A DNA stretch of 64,000 bases from Paralichthys olivaceus (Eukaryota; Chordata; Actinopteri; Pleuronectiformes; Paralichthyidae): NCBI RefSeq assembly GCF_024713975.1, contig NC_091108.1, positions 5,695,001-5,759,000 of the forward strand, read 5' to 3'. Under the pieces are notes generated by a model that did no database searches, was not told the origin of the DNA, and was given only the letters and a program-made list of their open reading frames with translations. Numbering within the stretch: position 1 is the stretch's first letter; the number at the start of each line of letters is the position of its first letter. Shown in pieces: positions 1-14,968 of the stretch. Position numbers and translations under genes: made by a program.

Positions 1-1680
1 CGTCATAGCGCTATCATTATATTCATTTGAAAGCATTTCCAGTGTGCAAGCGAGAATACCTTTGCCGTTTGCTTCTCACCTCTTCCTACCACCTCTACCT
101 TACTTGTTTGCTAGTTGTCATCAGTCTAGTGTGCCCGCTGTGTTCACTGAGCTCTCATAAGGATATGACATGTTTTGACTGCAAATTAAATCTTTCTCTT
201 CATACTGGCAGGCATGGACAGAGAAATTGGCAGTTCCAAGCTCATCAGTAGCAATCGGGCTGTGTCCATATGACTCTCTCCACTGAGCAATTTGGAGCTG
301 TAGTAAAAGTTTCTTGCATATGAACACTTCCCATTTTTCATATCTTGTTCAAAGTCAAATAGCAAGTACATTAAACTAAAATAGTCAGATCTGAAACTGC
401 TTGTTCATAATATATCTTTGAGAGAGTCACTTTACTCTGCAGGACAAATTAATGATAAGTAGTCAATGCTGTTGTAAGAGAGTATTAACGCCACATTTCT
501 CTATCTTGTTATAGAAGGGCAAACTAACAACACCAGGACAACACTTTTTATAGTGCTGCTTCACTGATTTCATTTCATGGCTCGTAATTCTCTCCAGACC
601 TCACCTTGCACCCTTTATTTGATCATTTATCCACTTATAATAATTATTATATTTGAGCTGTCAAGATTTGACATAAAATTCTCTCGAATAATTAATTCAG
701 TGCCTCAGCCACATAAAGTAAGTGAAAGAATTCCGAAGGAGTCGTTCCGAGTCCTGCTGGATTTGTGAGTCAAAGGTCCGGGGAATTAGTGGACATGGTT
801 CCGGTGTGAGCTGAGGGAGATCGATACAGAATAACAAGAGACTGTGACATTATTGAGCCGAGGGATGGGAGGCCGTCACATATCTCTCCCCTAGATCGAT
901 ATATGTATGCAGTCTACTGTCGTCTTAGCCCGCGAGACAAATGACATCAGATGGAAAGGGTTAAAAGTAGAGAGGAGCTAAGAGGGAGAAGGTGAAACAA
1001 AAAAAGAGCACAAGGAAAGGCAACAGAAATACAAAATGAGAAAAGCCAGAGAACAGAGTGAGAAGAATCATGGTTACCGCAAGCAGTCAGGCATGTGACT
1101 TTGGAGAATCATGTAATTCAATAGGACTATCCTAAAGGGAGGATGAGTGTTTGTGGTTGCCTGCAACTCCTTAAACCTAATTCGTTCTCATAATGTTGGT
1201 TTAGAAACTGGAGGAATACGTTGTCTCTGTTGGCTCAATTGATCGAGACGATGTGAGCGGAACAAGTGCTCTTATATTTCTGCCCTATTAGCATTCAAGA
1301 CATAAAGTGCCATGAAAATAATTAACCTGTTAATGCACCAACAGCAGACACAGTGTAGCAACATGGCACTTTGTTAACCGATTGCTTCAGCCGGCACAGT
1401 GTCCCACACAATATAAAACCACTTACCTGTAGCACTCCACTGTGGCTTTTAAAGGCTTTGTTGTCCGTAGTATACTGCTTTAGAAGGGGTGACAGCAGAC
1501 ATTGGTGTAATTTTGCCCCATCCCTTTGCCAGTGTTATACACAAGAGCCTCCCTTTGTGCTTTTTATTTTCTTTCCCCTGTTTTTTTGGGTCTGTCTCTC
1601 TCTGTCCACTCTCTTATAATCATCCTCTCTCCATCTTTTCTGTTTGCTCTCCCTCTTTTCATTCCTGCCCTCCCTCACAG
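1..1680 (+). other. Phosphatase intron sequence (left edge)
   Basis: No exon of the phosphatase, repeat copy or RNA gene could be recognised here. It ends in the pyrimidine-rich acceptor of the first visible exon and is presumed to be intron. Confidence 0.6.
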
Positions 1681-1804
1681 TCCATTGATCCCGGCCAGCA
1701 GTTTACCTGGGAGAACTCCAACATGGAAGTCAACAAGCCAAAGAATCGCTATGCAAACGTCATCGCCTATGACCACTCCAGAGTGGTGCTCACCTCTGTT
1801 GATG
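1681..1804 (+). CDS. ptprf: ptprf-like exon 1 of window: start of D1
   Basis: The exon follows a pyrimidine-rich tract ending CAG and stops at a GTAAGA donor, leaving phase 1. It encodes [14 protein letters not shown] and the D1 phosphotyrosine-recognition loop KNRYANV. The upstream exon that would encode the HPPIPIPEL / NLKFSQEYE segment of the family was not found in 1-1680, so that intron begins outside the window. Confidence 0.96.
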
Positions 1805-4800
1805 GTAAGAGCTCATGTTACCACTTAACCCCTCAAGCAGCCATTGACAGAGGCTTCCTCCACCAGTTCCAAGGACGTTGTGTGTGAAAAGCAGCTGCTG
1901 CTTCAGAAATCCTCTAAGCCTGTGCACCCATTTCCCTTTGAAACTGAGTGTTGATTGGAAAATAGCATTTAGAGGCAGATTGTGATTGTTCAATGAGTGT
2001 AAAAGTATTGAATACCAGAACAATATTATTAGATCAAATAGCCATGCTGTGTAACATATGAGATCTCTGTTTTTTGTGACAGCTGTTCCAGGCAGTGACT
2101 ACATCAATGCCAATTACATTGACGGCTACAGGAAGCAGAATGCCTACATCGCCACACAGGGGCCTCTGCCAGAGACACTCAGCGACTTCTGGAGGATGGT
2201 GTGGGAGCAAAGATCCAACACCATTGTCATGATGACGAGACTAGAGGAGAAGTCACGGGTAAGGAGAGACACTTTTAGATATTTATTGATTTGCACATAC
2301 TCATAGATTCACTTACATTATTTATCAACAATAACAACGTTACTTCATAATTTATTAGTGATAAACGTACTAAAAACCCTGTTTGCGATGGTAAACAATG
2401 AGAGCCCCTCCAATGTAAGAATGGTAACATTTGGATTATGCAGTTACTTAGTAGAAATACATCTTTTACACTATTTTCTTTGCAGTGAATTAGCCACTTT
2501 ATTGACAGTGTTCCCCTCCCTGTAAATGTTCCACTTAAGCAAGTTCTTCCCCGACACTATTTACAGGGGCACCATTCCTGCATCCTGGGATTAGCGTCAC
2601 CTAAGACTGTAACTGGTGAAATAAATACAAACAGGCGAGGTTTGGTTTTTGTTCCCTGTAACAGAATGATAATAGGTGCAGCCAGACCTTTCTCCAGCGC
2701 TGTGGTGATAGGTCTGGGTTTTGTGAGATGGTAATCAACTAATGAAGGAAGAAACCAGAAATACATTTCTTGTCTGGAAATGTCATCAAAACAAACTTGC
2801 CCGCTGCAGATAATGACAGAAAAGAAGTATTATTTTATGACACTTTGCATGTGATACAACATCCTTTAGCTCTACTTTGTTACAACCATCAGGAGGCTGC
2901 AGTGAATGAGGAAAGCTGCATCACAGGAAGAAAAACAAATTACTTTCATGTAAAACTTAAGACCATTGAAGTTGACGGTACAATGACATACTGGACAATC
3001 TGAGTTGTTGAAAGTTGAAATGTGGCCAGAAATTGAGTTTCCTGAGATTCGTATGTATATATTTATGTAGCTCGACAGCAGAGGAGGAACATTACACCCA
3101 ACAAAGCCTGGAGGCATCCAGACCCCCAGCCCTACTTTAAAGCAGGATTTGTCAGCCTGATCAAAGTTACAAGGACTTCAAAGAATATTTTGGTTGTCTG
3201 TGGACAGTATCGCTTCATGTTGTCTTCTCTTCTCCTGAGTCTTCAGCAATCTCTAAAAACTTCTCCGTGAACTCCTTCTAAATCTGTTTACGAACTGAAA
3301 TTGCACAAACAGCTTTTTTAGTATTTTTCCCTCCCGTTGCTTGTTAGCTACCTCTGATACAGTTAACCACTGCAACCTTGCTTATGATGACAGCACTCGC
3401 ATACCCTCTACTGAGAGTACGAAAATGGTTCACTGCATTAAACAGTGTATTTATATTTACAGGTTCATAATAATGCAAATTCTCTTTCATTCATTATTTA
3501 GAAATTGCTCAAAGAGTTCCAAACTTGATTGTTACATGTTATATTTTGCAACACAGCGCCAAGGTTTTATAAACACAGAGTGTCTAGTCTCTGTGTGCAC
3601 TCTCTGAATGTGGCTCTTGAAAGCTATAATAAAAACTCTGAAGTTGGAGTTAAGAGGATTGTCACCCAACAACACGTGCGCTCCTAAAAATATATTCAAG
3701 TTAATAAAAGCTAAAAAAAAAAAAAGGAGCACATGGTCTACTTGAGATTCAAAATTAGGATGGGTTTATTTTATTACCACCACAAAATCATGTTCATGAA
3801 TTCCTTGGAGGAATAAATCAGCATGGAGCCCTGCCAGTATGTGGTGCTTTATTAGTGCGTGCATTCAGCTCCCTAATGGAAGAGGGTCCCCAGAATAAGA
3901 CGTGGAAGTAATAGAGATTGTAAATGAAAGATTTCATTTTAAAAATCTTAGACATTGATTTTTTGTTGGGAGAAAAATCATTGCCTAAAGTTGAGTCTCA
4001 TTTAAAGTGAGTACATAAAAAAAAAAAAAAAAAACACTGTGAAGTAAAGACTCAAAATTACTCCTTCAACAAACAATCATCAGTTTTAATTTTGAGCTAC
4101 TGAAGATATCAATCATTAAGGTGAATTAGAGTCTTGTTGGAGCAGAGCTCATTTAATGGCACCTCTGAGAATACCTGCAGTGTAAGATAAAATGACTTTT
4201 ATAACACATTGAGTCAGTCTCAGGGAGGATGCACGCATCCTCTCATCCCTCTGTGTTCAGTATTTAATGTGTCTGTGTGGCAGGACCGAGCGCTCGAGCT
4301 TCGATCCCAGAGTCCCAGCTGCATATTTTGAATGAAAATGATAGAAACCTCACAACATGGAGGAACTTCAAATGAAACATTTGCTCGGCCTGTCCCCACT
4401 TCCTACACACTTCTGAAAATCAATTGGCTTGCCGGCACTATGGAGGGTGACTCAAAGAACCAAATCTTCCCTGCTGCTGCTGGGGGTGGAAACATTTTTG
4501 CCAACTTATATCTGAGCACTTTGAAATCTGTCATCATATGACATCATTTCACGAGGCATTGTTGCAGCAGCAATTCCAAACCAGAAGATTATGACTAACT
4601 CCTGTTTGAATCCCCTTTAACAGTCAGTTTCATGGCTCACATTCACTCTACTGTAAATAAAATGAATTAATGTTAGTAACTAAATGTTTTTGTTAATTGT
4701 TAAAATATGTACATTATATTACTCTTTAAACAGAATTGTATATTAATTAAAATTATATATCCATTATTCTGAAGAGTAATTGTTTGGTTGAATGACAATT

Positions 4801-7800
4801 AGCGTAATATGATTCAACAAACAGTGAATTGGACTCATTAAATTGCCTCTGTGTTGAAAATGACATCATTTAATAATTACTAAATAAGAGGAGCAATCCT
4901 TTCAGAATGCAAATTACATCAAACGAATAACATTTGCAAGTTGATGATTAGGAGTCATTTAATAAGATAGAACATCACAAAAACATGAGACACTTGTTAT
5001 TGCTGCATTTAAAGGGATTCCTGCTATTTTGCCCAGGCCCTTTCCATAAATACAATAAATACACATTCTCTCTCTCACACACACACAAACACACACACAT
5101 ATGGTGAATGAGTCAACCTCCCACCACCCGGGCAGACTGATGTCTTATGCCAAACAGAGCAGGAGCTTGACAAATATGATAAGATCCGGTAGAAGGCAAA
5201 TTTCAGTGCTATCATAACAAGTTAATAAAACCCTAAAAGGTCAGAACTTGAAATGAGACCAAATATATTACTCACTAATGTGTGTTTGTGTCCCAAGAAC
5301 CTGAACTTCTGTCTTTGTGAGGACCAGTTTGAATTACAGACCTTCCAGAAGACATTCTGTGAAAGTGGGAACATTTCAAAATATTTTCGCAATTTCAAAA
5401 AGGGCATTTAGAGGCTGAGGATTTGATTTTAAGGTTCAGGTTAGTGTTAGGGAATGCATGATGTCATGAGTGTCCTCACAATGATAGAGGCACAAGTGTG
5501 TGTGCATATCATCTGTGTGTCCTGCAGAAAGCCAGGTGATGACATGTGAGAAGTTCAGTGTGTGTGTGTGTGTTTGTGTGTTTGTGTGTGTTTCCGAGGG
5601 GGAATATGCTACCCAACCTCAGACTGCACAGAGATATTCATTACAGTGGTGACTGCTAATCCATATGTTTGTACTGCGAGCGGTTCCCTATCAGTCAATT
5701 GAGTTTCCCCTGCAATGTCCCTCTCTGCCTCTGAATGGAGGCTGTCACTGGACGGGGTGAAATATGAAGGGTGAAATATGAAGGGTGAATTTCAGCGCGT
5801 TTTGTCTGTCGATTTGCACCAGCTCGCTGAGACAGCCAAGGTCCTTCCAAATGTCAGCTCAGTACTGCAGTATGGATATGATTAGCTTACCCGCATCACA
5901 TCCAAATCAATAGCAGCCAGTCCTTGTCCCAGAAATCCTGACATTAGAACTGAACCTGCATTTGTTCACTTTCTATACGGACAATGAGATATAGCAGAGT
6001 GATGATTCATTTTACACACACACATACTTCTTTACAAGATTTGTTGTTAAATCATTTTGTTTTTCAGAATGCTTTTGACTGATAGAAGACCTGTGGTATT
6101 CAGGAATTAAAGTTCAGTGTCAATACAACAGATTTCTGTCAATTCGATTTTAGAGTATAAATTCAGAGTAGATTTGAAGGGGAGAAAAATTAAGCTCCAA
6201 AAGTGTTTCAGACCATCCATTGTGTATTCTGCTTATCCTGTGAGTGTCTCTGCAAGTAACGAGTCAGTCCCAGTGGACTTTGAGTTCGAGGTGGGGTGCA
6301 ATACCTACAGGTCACCTACGTACAAGTTAGATTCTCCAATTAACCTAACTCCAATCTGTATGTCAGAGAAGATGCAAACCCCACACAGGAGGGTCCACAG
6401 CTGGATTTCTGTTCTACCCACTCTACCACCGTGCCATTCTGTGTTTAAGAAATTTACTGGACATTTTCTGAACCCAGAAAACTAAAGAGTGTTCAGATAA
6501 TGATGTGACTCACCTCAAACTCCCATAACTTATGAGAAGCTATTGAATTAGGTGTAAAATCAAATGAAGCACAGTTGTGTGCTTGTTTCCAGCAAAGACA
6601 TTTTACTCTCTACCAGAGCCAGACCTCTGAGACAGCCAGTCGTCCATTTCATCAGTGTGGTGAAAAAGGTCTTTTTGTAGATATCTCAGTGGAGAAGAGG
6701 ACTGTGGCCAATTAAGCCTTGCCAACCACAAGGACTAAAAAGATTGTAGCAAAGGCCAGTGTGTCACTTTCTAACACACACAGTAAAGTAATGGCACAGT
6801 GTTCTGCACATACGGAGCCAGGTGGCTGAACCTGCTGTCCCGTCACCACAGACCAGAACTGGCTTTTAGACACATCTCCCTCCACAATGCAGAGCCCAGT
6901 CATGACAAATGCACCAAAAGCATAAATGATCACAGGCTGGTAAAGGACAACGTCGGCATTTTAATGCCCTTTTGATTCCTGCAGACACTCATGGATGCAC
7001 ATGCCTGATATGCTGGTGCTTGTTTTTTTTAAAGGATAGAGGAGCTGACTCAGAGTCTTCAGTTTTTAATTAGTCTGTGGTCAAAGCCTGACCTCTCTTC
7101 TGTTCCCTTCTTGCTAATCAGTGTGATCCTACAAGCCTCTTGCCCGCCTCACGGTGGATGTGGGAGGCAGTTCATTCCTCACAGTGTGCCCTCTCTCTCG
7201 CTCTGCCAGGTGAAGTGTGACCAGTATTGGCCATCACGAGGAACCGAGACCTACGGGATGATCCAGGTCACCATGCTGGACACCGTGGAGTTGGCTACTT
7301 ACAGCGTTCGCACATTCGCCCTCTACAAGGTACAGTACTGCGTTCTCTTTGCGGTTACCCATATAGCATAGCATAGTCATGAATGGCGTATTCCCAGCAT
7401 GTAATTGCGGTTCATCATTAATGGGTTCATATTTTAAAATGTAATTCCTTGTTTTTCTGAGGGCCGATAAAGGCTATTACCACTGGAATCTTTTTTTCAC
7501 CGCTGTAATTGGTTTTTAACATCCAAGATTTGTCTCTTGCTCTCGACAAAGCCAATGAAAGATTTCATTTTTTCACTTTGATTCATAGACTTCAGTGCTG
7601 TGCTGATGTGACTGATACCTGGTCCTTTAATTTCTCCTCTTCCATTACTTGCCTATGATTTCAAAACATTCAAATTCTAAATTAAAGGAAGTCTCCAGCT
7701 GGAGCAGTTACTTGGTGTCAATCAGGAACGGTGAAAATGCCAAGGAACTGTTTTTTGCAGTTCAGCCCTGAAATTACACACGTTTATCTACACTTACACC

Positions 7801-10800
7801 CGCAGAATAATCACAGCCATGAAAGTAGAGCACGTAAAGTGCTGCTATCAAAGTTATGAGCCAAATCCAGACCTTTGCTTAAAATAGCTACATTTCTGAC
7901 AATTAAACTACTTGTTCTTTTCAAACTGTAACGATTCCCTTTCATCAGACAGAGCCACCTTTACCTGCTCAAAACATTTGTTCCTAGCATGACACGTTTC
8001 CTTTTAAACAGCAGCCAATTACATTTCACAATGTCACAGTGTCCTACCAAGCTCACACTCACATCTCGCTGCTTTACTGCCTGCACTCACTCTCCTGTAG
8101 AACGGCTCCAGTGAGAAGAGAGAGGTGAGACAGTTCCAGTTCATGGCCTGGCCAGATCACGGAGTACCAGAGTACCCGACACCCATCCTGGCCTTCCTAC
8201 GGCGGGTTAAGTCCTGCAATCCTCCAGATGCAGGGCCCATGGTGGTCCACTGCAGGTGGGTACATATTGAAATGAATTGGTAATACTGAGTAAACAGACG
8301 TGAGACATGACCTGTTACATAAAGTGAAACATTCAATTATTTACCCTCCTCTATCTCCCTCGCTTTCTCTCCCCTCCAGTGCGGGCGTGGGCAGGACAGG
8401 CTGCTTCATCGTGATCGATGCCATGCTGGAGCGCATGAAGCACGAGAAGTCTGTAGACATCTACGGCCACGTGACGTGCATGCGTGCCCAGAGGAACTAC
8501 ATGGTCCAGACTGAGGACCAGTACATCTTCATCCACGAAGCCCTGCTGGAGGCAGCCACCTGCGGCAACACTGAGGTGCTGGCCCGCAACCTGTACGCAC
8601 ACATCCAGAAACTCACCCAGCCCCCGCCCGGCGAGACGGTCACTGCCATGGAGCTGGAGTTCAAGGTGACTGACGAGCACACACCTCGGTCTTGTATTAC
8701 TCGAGGCTCTATTTGATTACTCATTCAGTCACCACTGAATGAGCTTCACTGGTCGTGTCCTTGACTCCTACAGGATGAAATGAGGCATTTAACTTAACAA
8801 AACACATTTTAGAACAGCCTGTTTTTTAAATTATAGTTTCCTGGTTAGTTCACAGGGGTGAGACGGTACAGTTAATAATTAAGAGGAAAAAAAATCATCT
8901 TTCCATCCCGCCTCTGTTTCTCCATTTTCCCTGATCTGAAAGCACCAGACTGGACTCTTTCTTTCATTGTCTTCAGTTGTCACTTTACAACAGTGCGGAG
9001 GCCGACCTTCAGTGTAGTGTCACTGCATGTCAGTGTCAGAAATAATGAATTCACCAAAACAAGTCAATGCAGAAAAACTTGTATTGACACCGGTGCTGTA
9101 ACGTCACAGCAGAAGCTGTGTACACACAGAAGAACACTTTTCAGGGACCTGAACACAAACACATCAACACACCTACACATGGAGAATTAGAATATGACTG
9201 GCACTTACACATACACACAGCTGCTGTTCAAGGTGACTCGAAGTCACACACACACACACACACCTTCTGTCAATAGCCATCAACTGTGATGTTATTTCAC
9301 ACTTTCCTCCCAGTGCAGCATCAGCCCTCTTATGTCCATAATCCATTCTGTTTGAAGTGATAATAACATCTACACTTCTGCCAAAGATGGAGAATGGAAA
9401 GAGTGAGAGAACGATTGTGGCGTATACCGGGGCCACAGCCTCCGTGCCCACACACTCTGGCCGCAACACAAATTCTCCCGACGTACCATGACTGTCCATA
9501 CTCGCTCCTGTTTTGTCCATCTGTGCTCTGTCCACTGCCAGCACCGAGCTTTTAACGCATGCAGTCCTCCAGGGAAGCTCTGGGACCCTTGGGAGACAAG
9601 TCGACTGCATGTCGTTACACCAGTAGATATTTAATTACTTGTAGACAACCACAAAAACAGAAGACAAAGGGGTTTCAGGAAATAACAAAGTAATTTATTC
9701 ACAATTAAATTAACAAAACGACACAAAGAAAAACAATCTGTCGTGTGGGGAGGGAGGGAGTGAGTGTAGGCTGAGCTTTAAAAACAAAACAAAGAAAAGA
9801 AAAGAATAGTGGCAGAGCAGAGTTGTCAGGTAAGGAGGACTGAGGCTTTCCATTAATGCCCGTCCAGACTAAAACACAGCTGCTAAGTTTTAAAACCGAG
9901 GCCAGCAGCATTTCCAAACTTCTCAGTTTTAGTGGCTCTAAAGCTCCAGAGTAATGTGGACTCCAGGTGTATCTGCAGCAGTTTTCAACAATAACGTAGT
10001 ATTATGGATGAAGCCAGACTGACCTGGTACTGACACCTGCTCTGACTTGTGTGTTTGCGGCACCGTGGACCTAGGTTTGTCCCAAAGCTGCTGATTAAGC
10101 CCAACCATGGTCTGCAGCCCTGGAGACGGGGAGCAGAGTCACACCTCTTCTTGACTCCGAGGCCTCCTCCTCGGCTGAATTTCTTATTTATCTTGACAGA
10201 AAAACCTTATGTCTGAATAAAGACGTTTCAGGCTTCTGTCTTTGTTTACTTCAGGTCACAGGTCACTAATTTTTTTCTCTCTCCATCTCTCTCTTCCTGT
10301 CTGTTTTTCCTCCCACGTTTTTTTTAATAAACAGAGACTGGCCAACTCCAAAGCCCACACGTCACGCTTCATCAGCGCCAACTTACCCTGCAACAAGTTC
10401 AAGAACCGCCTGGTCAACATTATGCCTTTTGAGTCTACCCGCGTCTGCCTGCAGCCCATCCGGGGTGTCGAGGGCTCCGACTACATCAACGCCAGCTGCA
10501 TCGATGGCTACAGGTAAACTTAGAGATTTGAGCTGGATGCAATGACTCAGAGGCCTGGACCAACCTGAGGGCAAAACTATGAATAATACTAAGTCTGGAT
10601 ATCAAAAATCAAAATGTGGATATCAGAAACTGAACAATGACCTCGGTAGAACTATATCTAATTATTATTGTTATGAAGAGTTGTGGATATCTGAAATTTA
10701 ACCACGATTTTTAGATATTTTATATTTAGTTAAACATAACTGTAGTGACAGATGTGGGGTTGGAATAAATATCAAAATTGCTTGCTTTAACAGCAAAGGC

Positions 10801-13800
10801 GTCATTTTCTGCTCCCACCTCCAAAGTCTCAAAAGTCAACTGGATGTGCGAGCAAGTGTTGAGCTGTCGTGAGCATGTAGGAAGGTCGAGTCGCTGCTCG
10901 TCATAGGAAATGTCTCAGGGGAAATGTTCTTTTGGGAGGAAGGTTTCTCACTCCCAGATACTCCTCTGTGTTCTCATGTCACATCCGTGCTTGTGTTTCT
11001 TTTGTGTGTGGGTTTTCGAGACCGATCAAATGCCAAAACATCCTTTAATTAAATCAGAGTCAGCACTTTTCTCAGTCGTTGTTTAATGTCATGTCTAATG
11101 TCACGAGCACAGACTCAACACAACAGAAATTGCATCACTGCCCTGATACTCTCCTGACTGCTCCGGATGTGACAGGTCTGTTCTGCGACAGAGTGAGAAA
11201 TACTGTAGGTATTCACAGCGGACTAGATAAAGATGTATGGGAGGGGACTGAGGATGAGGCTGCAGTGGCTAGTATCAAGTTGCAAGAATTACTCCTTGCT
11301 CTGTTGATGTGGCTCTCATCCGCTGAGCCGCTACCGCTTTCGCATGGAAGCTACTGCATGTCCTCGTGTGCTCGGCGAGTCCAAATTGCTTCCTAGAGGG
11401 AGGAAGATGAAAAAGCAGCTCTCTGTTTTATATCTATATAAGTACAGGCAGAGACAGACAGAGCCGACTCTTCTGCGGTTCGAGTGTACAGCGAGGAGAT
11501 GGATTTAGCAGCCATGAAATGCCATTCAGTCCATACGGGGGCTTTGCTTCATACGGGGCTGTGACGGAAACAACACCTCCAAGCTCCCTCTCTTTCTACG
11601 GCCCTGTTGTTAAAGAGGAGGCTCTCCGCAGAGGCCGACCCTCTGTTGTTGCTGTGTAAATGCCATAATTGCAGCAGGAGGGAATGTAATGAACTGTGTT
11701 TTCTGAACTCCTCCCTCCTCTGCTTTTCTCTTTTTCCTTCCCTTTCCCTCTTTATTTTTACACCCTTACATCTCTGTCTCTCTCCATTCTCCTCCCTAAT
11801 CTGTCTTCTGTGCACTTCCTTCCTCACTCTCTCTCCCGCCACCCTCTTCTCCCACTCACCATCTTAATTTTCTATCCCAACATCATGGCAGAGACAGACA
11901 TATCCGGGTGGGGACCTGTTGTGTGCACCGGCGGCACTGTGTAATTAAGCCGCTTTTAAAGCCCAGGCATAAATAAAAACTAAAAAGGAGCCTCCAGTGC
12001 CCTTCACCCCAGCGCCTTCAAGAAAAGCCAATAATATGCTAAGCTAATGAGAGGCGAACCATTGATTCCAGCTATGCTATCAGGGGCGCGAGCCTGGATA
12101 TGCTCTGATGCAGGCTGGAGTTTTAGCATTGTAATGAGGTTGAAATGAAACACTATGTCCTCCAGCACTACAGTCATGTGGGATGATGCAGCGAGTGCTT
12201 TGTGCTGTTTGGCAGCGCGCTCGTTGGGACAATGTGTGCAGAGAAGTCAGTATTGTGTGATACGGTTAGAATTGTTTTTGTTTTGGCTAGGGGCTGTTTT
12301 TGGGGGAGGTTAGAGGGGTCCACCCTATCAATTTGAAATTAAGCATTCATCCCCTGCTTAGCATTGCTCTCCTTCTCGTCTCTGCCTGACTCCTCTGTTA
12401 TTTAATTCCCCTCTTCTACATCCTCACCCTCTTCCTTTTCCTCTTTTTTCCATCCTTTCTCGGCTTCTCTCCTCTTTTTTTCCCTCTCCTCTTCCTCCTC
12501 AGCAGTCAGCCCTGCTTTGCAACTCCGATGACCAGCTGAGAGAGCAGTGCTCACTCTTTTCATCTCCTCACATTTTCCTCCTTACATCTTCTCTTTGTAC
12601 TTAGCACATCTTCACTCTTTGCATTGCTCCCCCCCCCACTCGTTTTCATCTTTTTAATTTGATTCCTCTCTCTGTTGCCTTCCTCTCTTCCTATACCATC
12701 TCTTCTCCTCTCCACCAATCTGTTGTTTCTTTATTTGTGCGAGCGAGGCCCTGAGCATATTCTAATCTCCCGGTTCCACATTAGTGCTTTGCCTGCAGCA
12801 CCTTCATTAGTTGTTCAGCCGTGGCTCAGTGTGTGACTGAGTGTGTGCGTTTGTAGTAGCGTGTCTGAATATACATGGCGAAGCGGCTGCGTGCGTTAAA
12901 TGCGTTCACCTGGATGCAGCTTACATGTGCTGCAAACATGTGAGCGTGTGCATGCACGACCATGCATGCATTCGTGTGGGATTACTCAGCTCCCTCTCTC
13001 GTTGTTGATCGGTGCGCTGCTGCCACCTGCTGTTTGACAAAAGAACTGCTCTGCTGGACCAAAGTCACGTAGGACACAAGCACAGCTCGGGCACCTCGAC
13101 GGATGAGCTCATCTCTAGTTTTGTGAGCATATCAAGGGCTCGCTCTCTCATTCTGGGTTGTGTTACAGAGAGGAAGGAGGAAGAAGGAGAGGATCTATAC
13201 GGGCTTAAATAGCTCGATGATGAGCATAGCTGCCAGGGATTATTTGCTATCTTCATTAAATGTGTAGGAATTTGTCATCCGCATTACGGCAGAGACGATT
13301 TGACAGACAGTACAAGGACAACAGAACATTTCTTTATCTTCGTTTTGCAGCTGAATGATTTTAACAATGTGCCTTTTATGGATTTTCAATCAGATTTTCC
13401 ACAAAATCAGTCAGTCTGTTGAATGTGCCTCATATATAAATATCCCCCAGATGGTATATGTTGCTTTCATAGAACAAACGTAGAGTAAGAGAGAAAGCTC
13501 TGCAGCCTCTGGTTTTAATAGATCTGAGTTAGAATGTGTCTGATTGTTTAATAATCAGTTTACTTGCACGTCTTATATTCTCTGTATGTCTGTTATTACA
13601 TTGTGGGGTTGTAGTGATCGTTAAATCCTTTGCTGTGCATTTCTTCGTGGTGTCTAATGTTTCAAATCTCTGCCTCCTCTGTGTGAATTTGCGTCCTCAG
13701 ACAGCAGAAGGCTTACCTGGCCACCCAGGGCCCACTGGCCGAGACCACCGAGGACTTCTGGAGGATGCTGTGGGAGCACAACTCCACCATCGTCGTCATG

Positions 13801-13830
13801 CTCACCAAGCTACGAGAGATGGGGCGGGTA

Positions 13831-13867
<37 letters not shown>

Positions 13868-14889
13868 ACTGTGGTTAACATGTATAAGGCCACTGGATCA
13901 TTTCAATAGAAGATAACAATCTTTATATGCTGAGTTGGTTCGGCTAAGTTACTGCATCACACCGCTCAAATTCATTCCAACAGTAACTTCAATTAAACAG
14001 TTGCTTCCTTATCAGCATGGAAGGAATGTATCTGGTCTGAAACATCCTCCTGTGTTAATAATATTTTGAATTCCAAGGATACAGATAATTTTCACTGAAT
14101 TACCTTTTATTCAAAATTTGGTAACAATGGAGGAGGGATATACAACAGGCAGAAACTACTGGTGGGCCAAACGGTACCCGGGATATTCTTCTGGTTTCCC
14201 TTTGATTCCACCTCTGCTGGATGTCGTACCCTCGCTCTGACTCTCCTGTGGCGTCTTGCCTGACTCTGCTCCGTCAACTGTCCAACAAAGGCTAAGATAC
14301 CAAAAGAAAACAAACAAAGAGGTGCTAGTCAACAGATGTTTTTACCTTTGGGCTGTTTCACGAGTAAACAGCTGCTGGCTCCCAGCTTCATATTTTAGGA
14401 GCAGATATGAGAAGTGGTATCAATCATCTCAGAGAGAAAGCAAAAAAAAATCCATCCGCAGCCCTCGACTGCCTTCTACAGTTCTTATCACCCTCTCATC
14501 CATAATCAGAGTTTATGAAAAAACATCATCACTTAAGAACCAAAACATTTTCCCACTGAACATGAATCAGACAATATTTCACAGCCGCAGATGAGTGAAT
14601 GTGGATTTCCATTTTGTAAGCAGAGTCCTTCACATGACTGATAACATACGGTAACCTTCTCTAATAATACCCAGGCGGTCATTATGTAAAGGTCTTCAAA
14701 TGGAAGCGCTCAATGTGTGGTTTTTTTTTTTCTCCTCCATTTCTTTTGTAGGAGAAGTGTCATCAGTACTGGCCAGCAGAGCGTTCAGCCAGGTACCAGT
14801 ACTTTGTGGTGGATCCAATGGCTGAGTACAACATGCCACAGTACATCCTCCGAGAGTTTAAAGTCACAGATGCCAGGGTATGTTGGATT

Positions 14890-14968
<79 letters not shown>

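Noticed and set aside
1489..1887. 132-codon open frame reading through exon 1681-1804 into both introns
   Set aside because: Only the middle part matches the phosphatase; the GT-AG borders and the next exon define the true exon.
8351..8680. 109-codon reverse open frame
   Set aside because: It is the antisense shadow of the GC-rich D1 exon 8380-8665 and has no domain or promoter.
9173..9610. 145-codon reverse open frame in the D1-D2 intron
   Set aside because: Partly made of a CA microsatellite, with no domain and no splice support.
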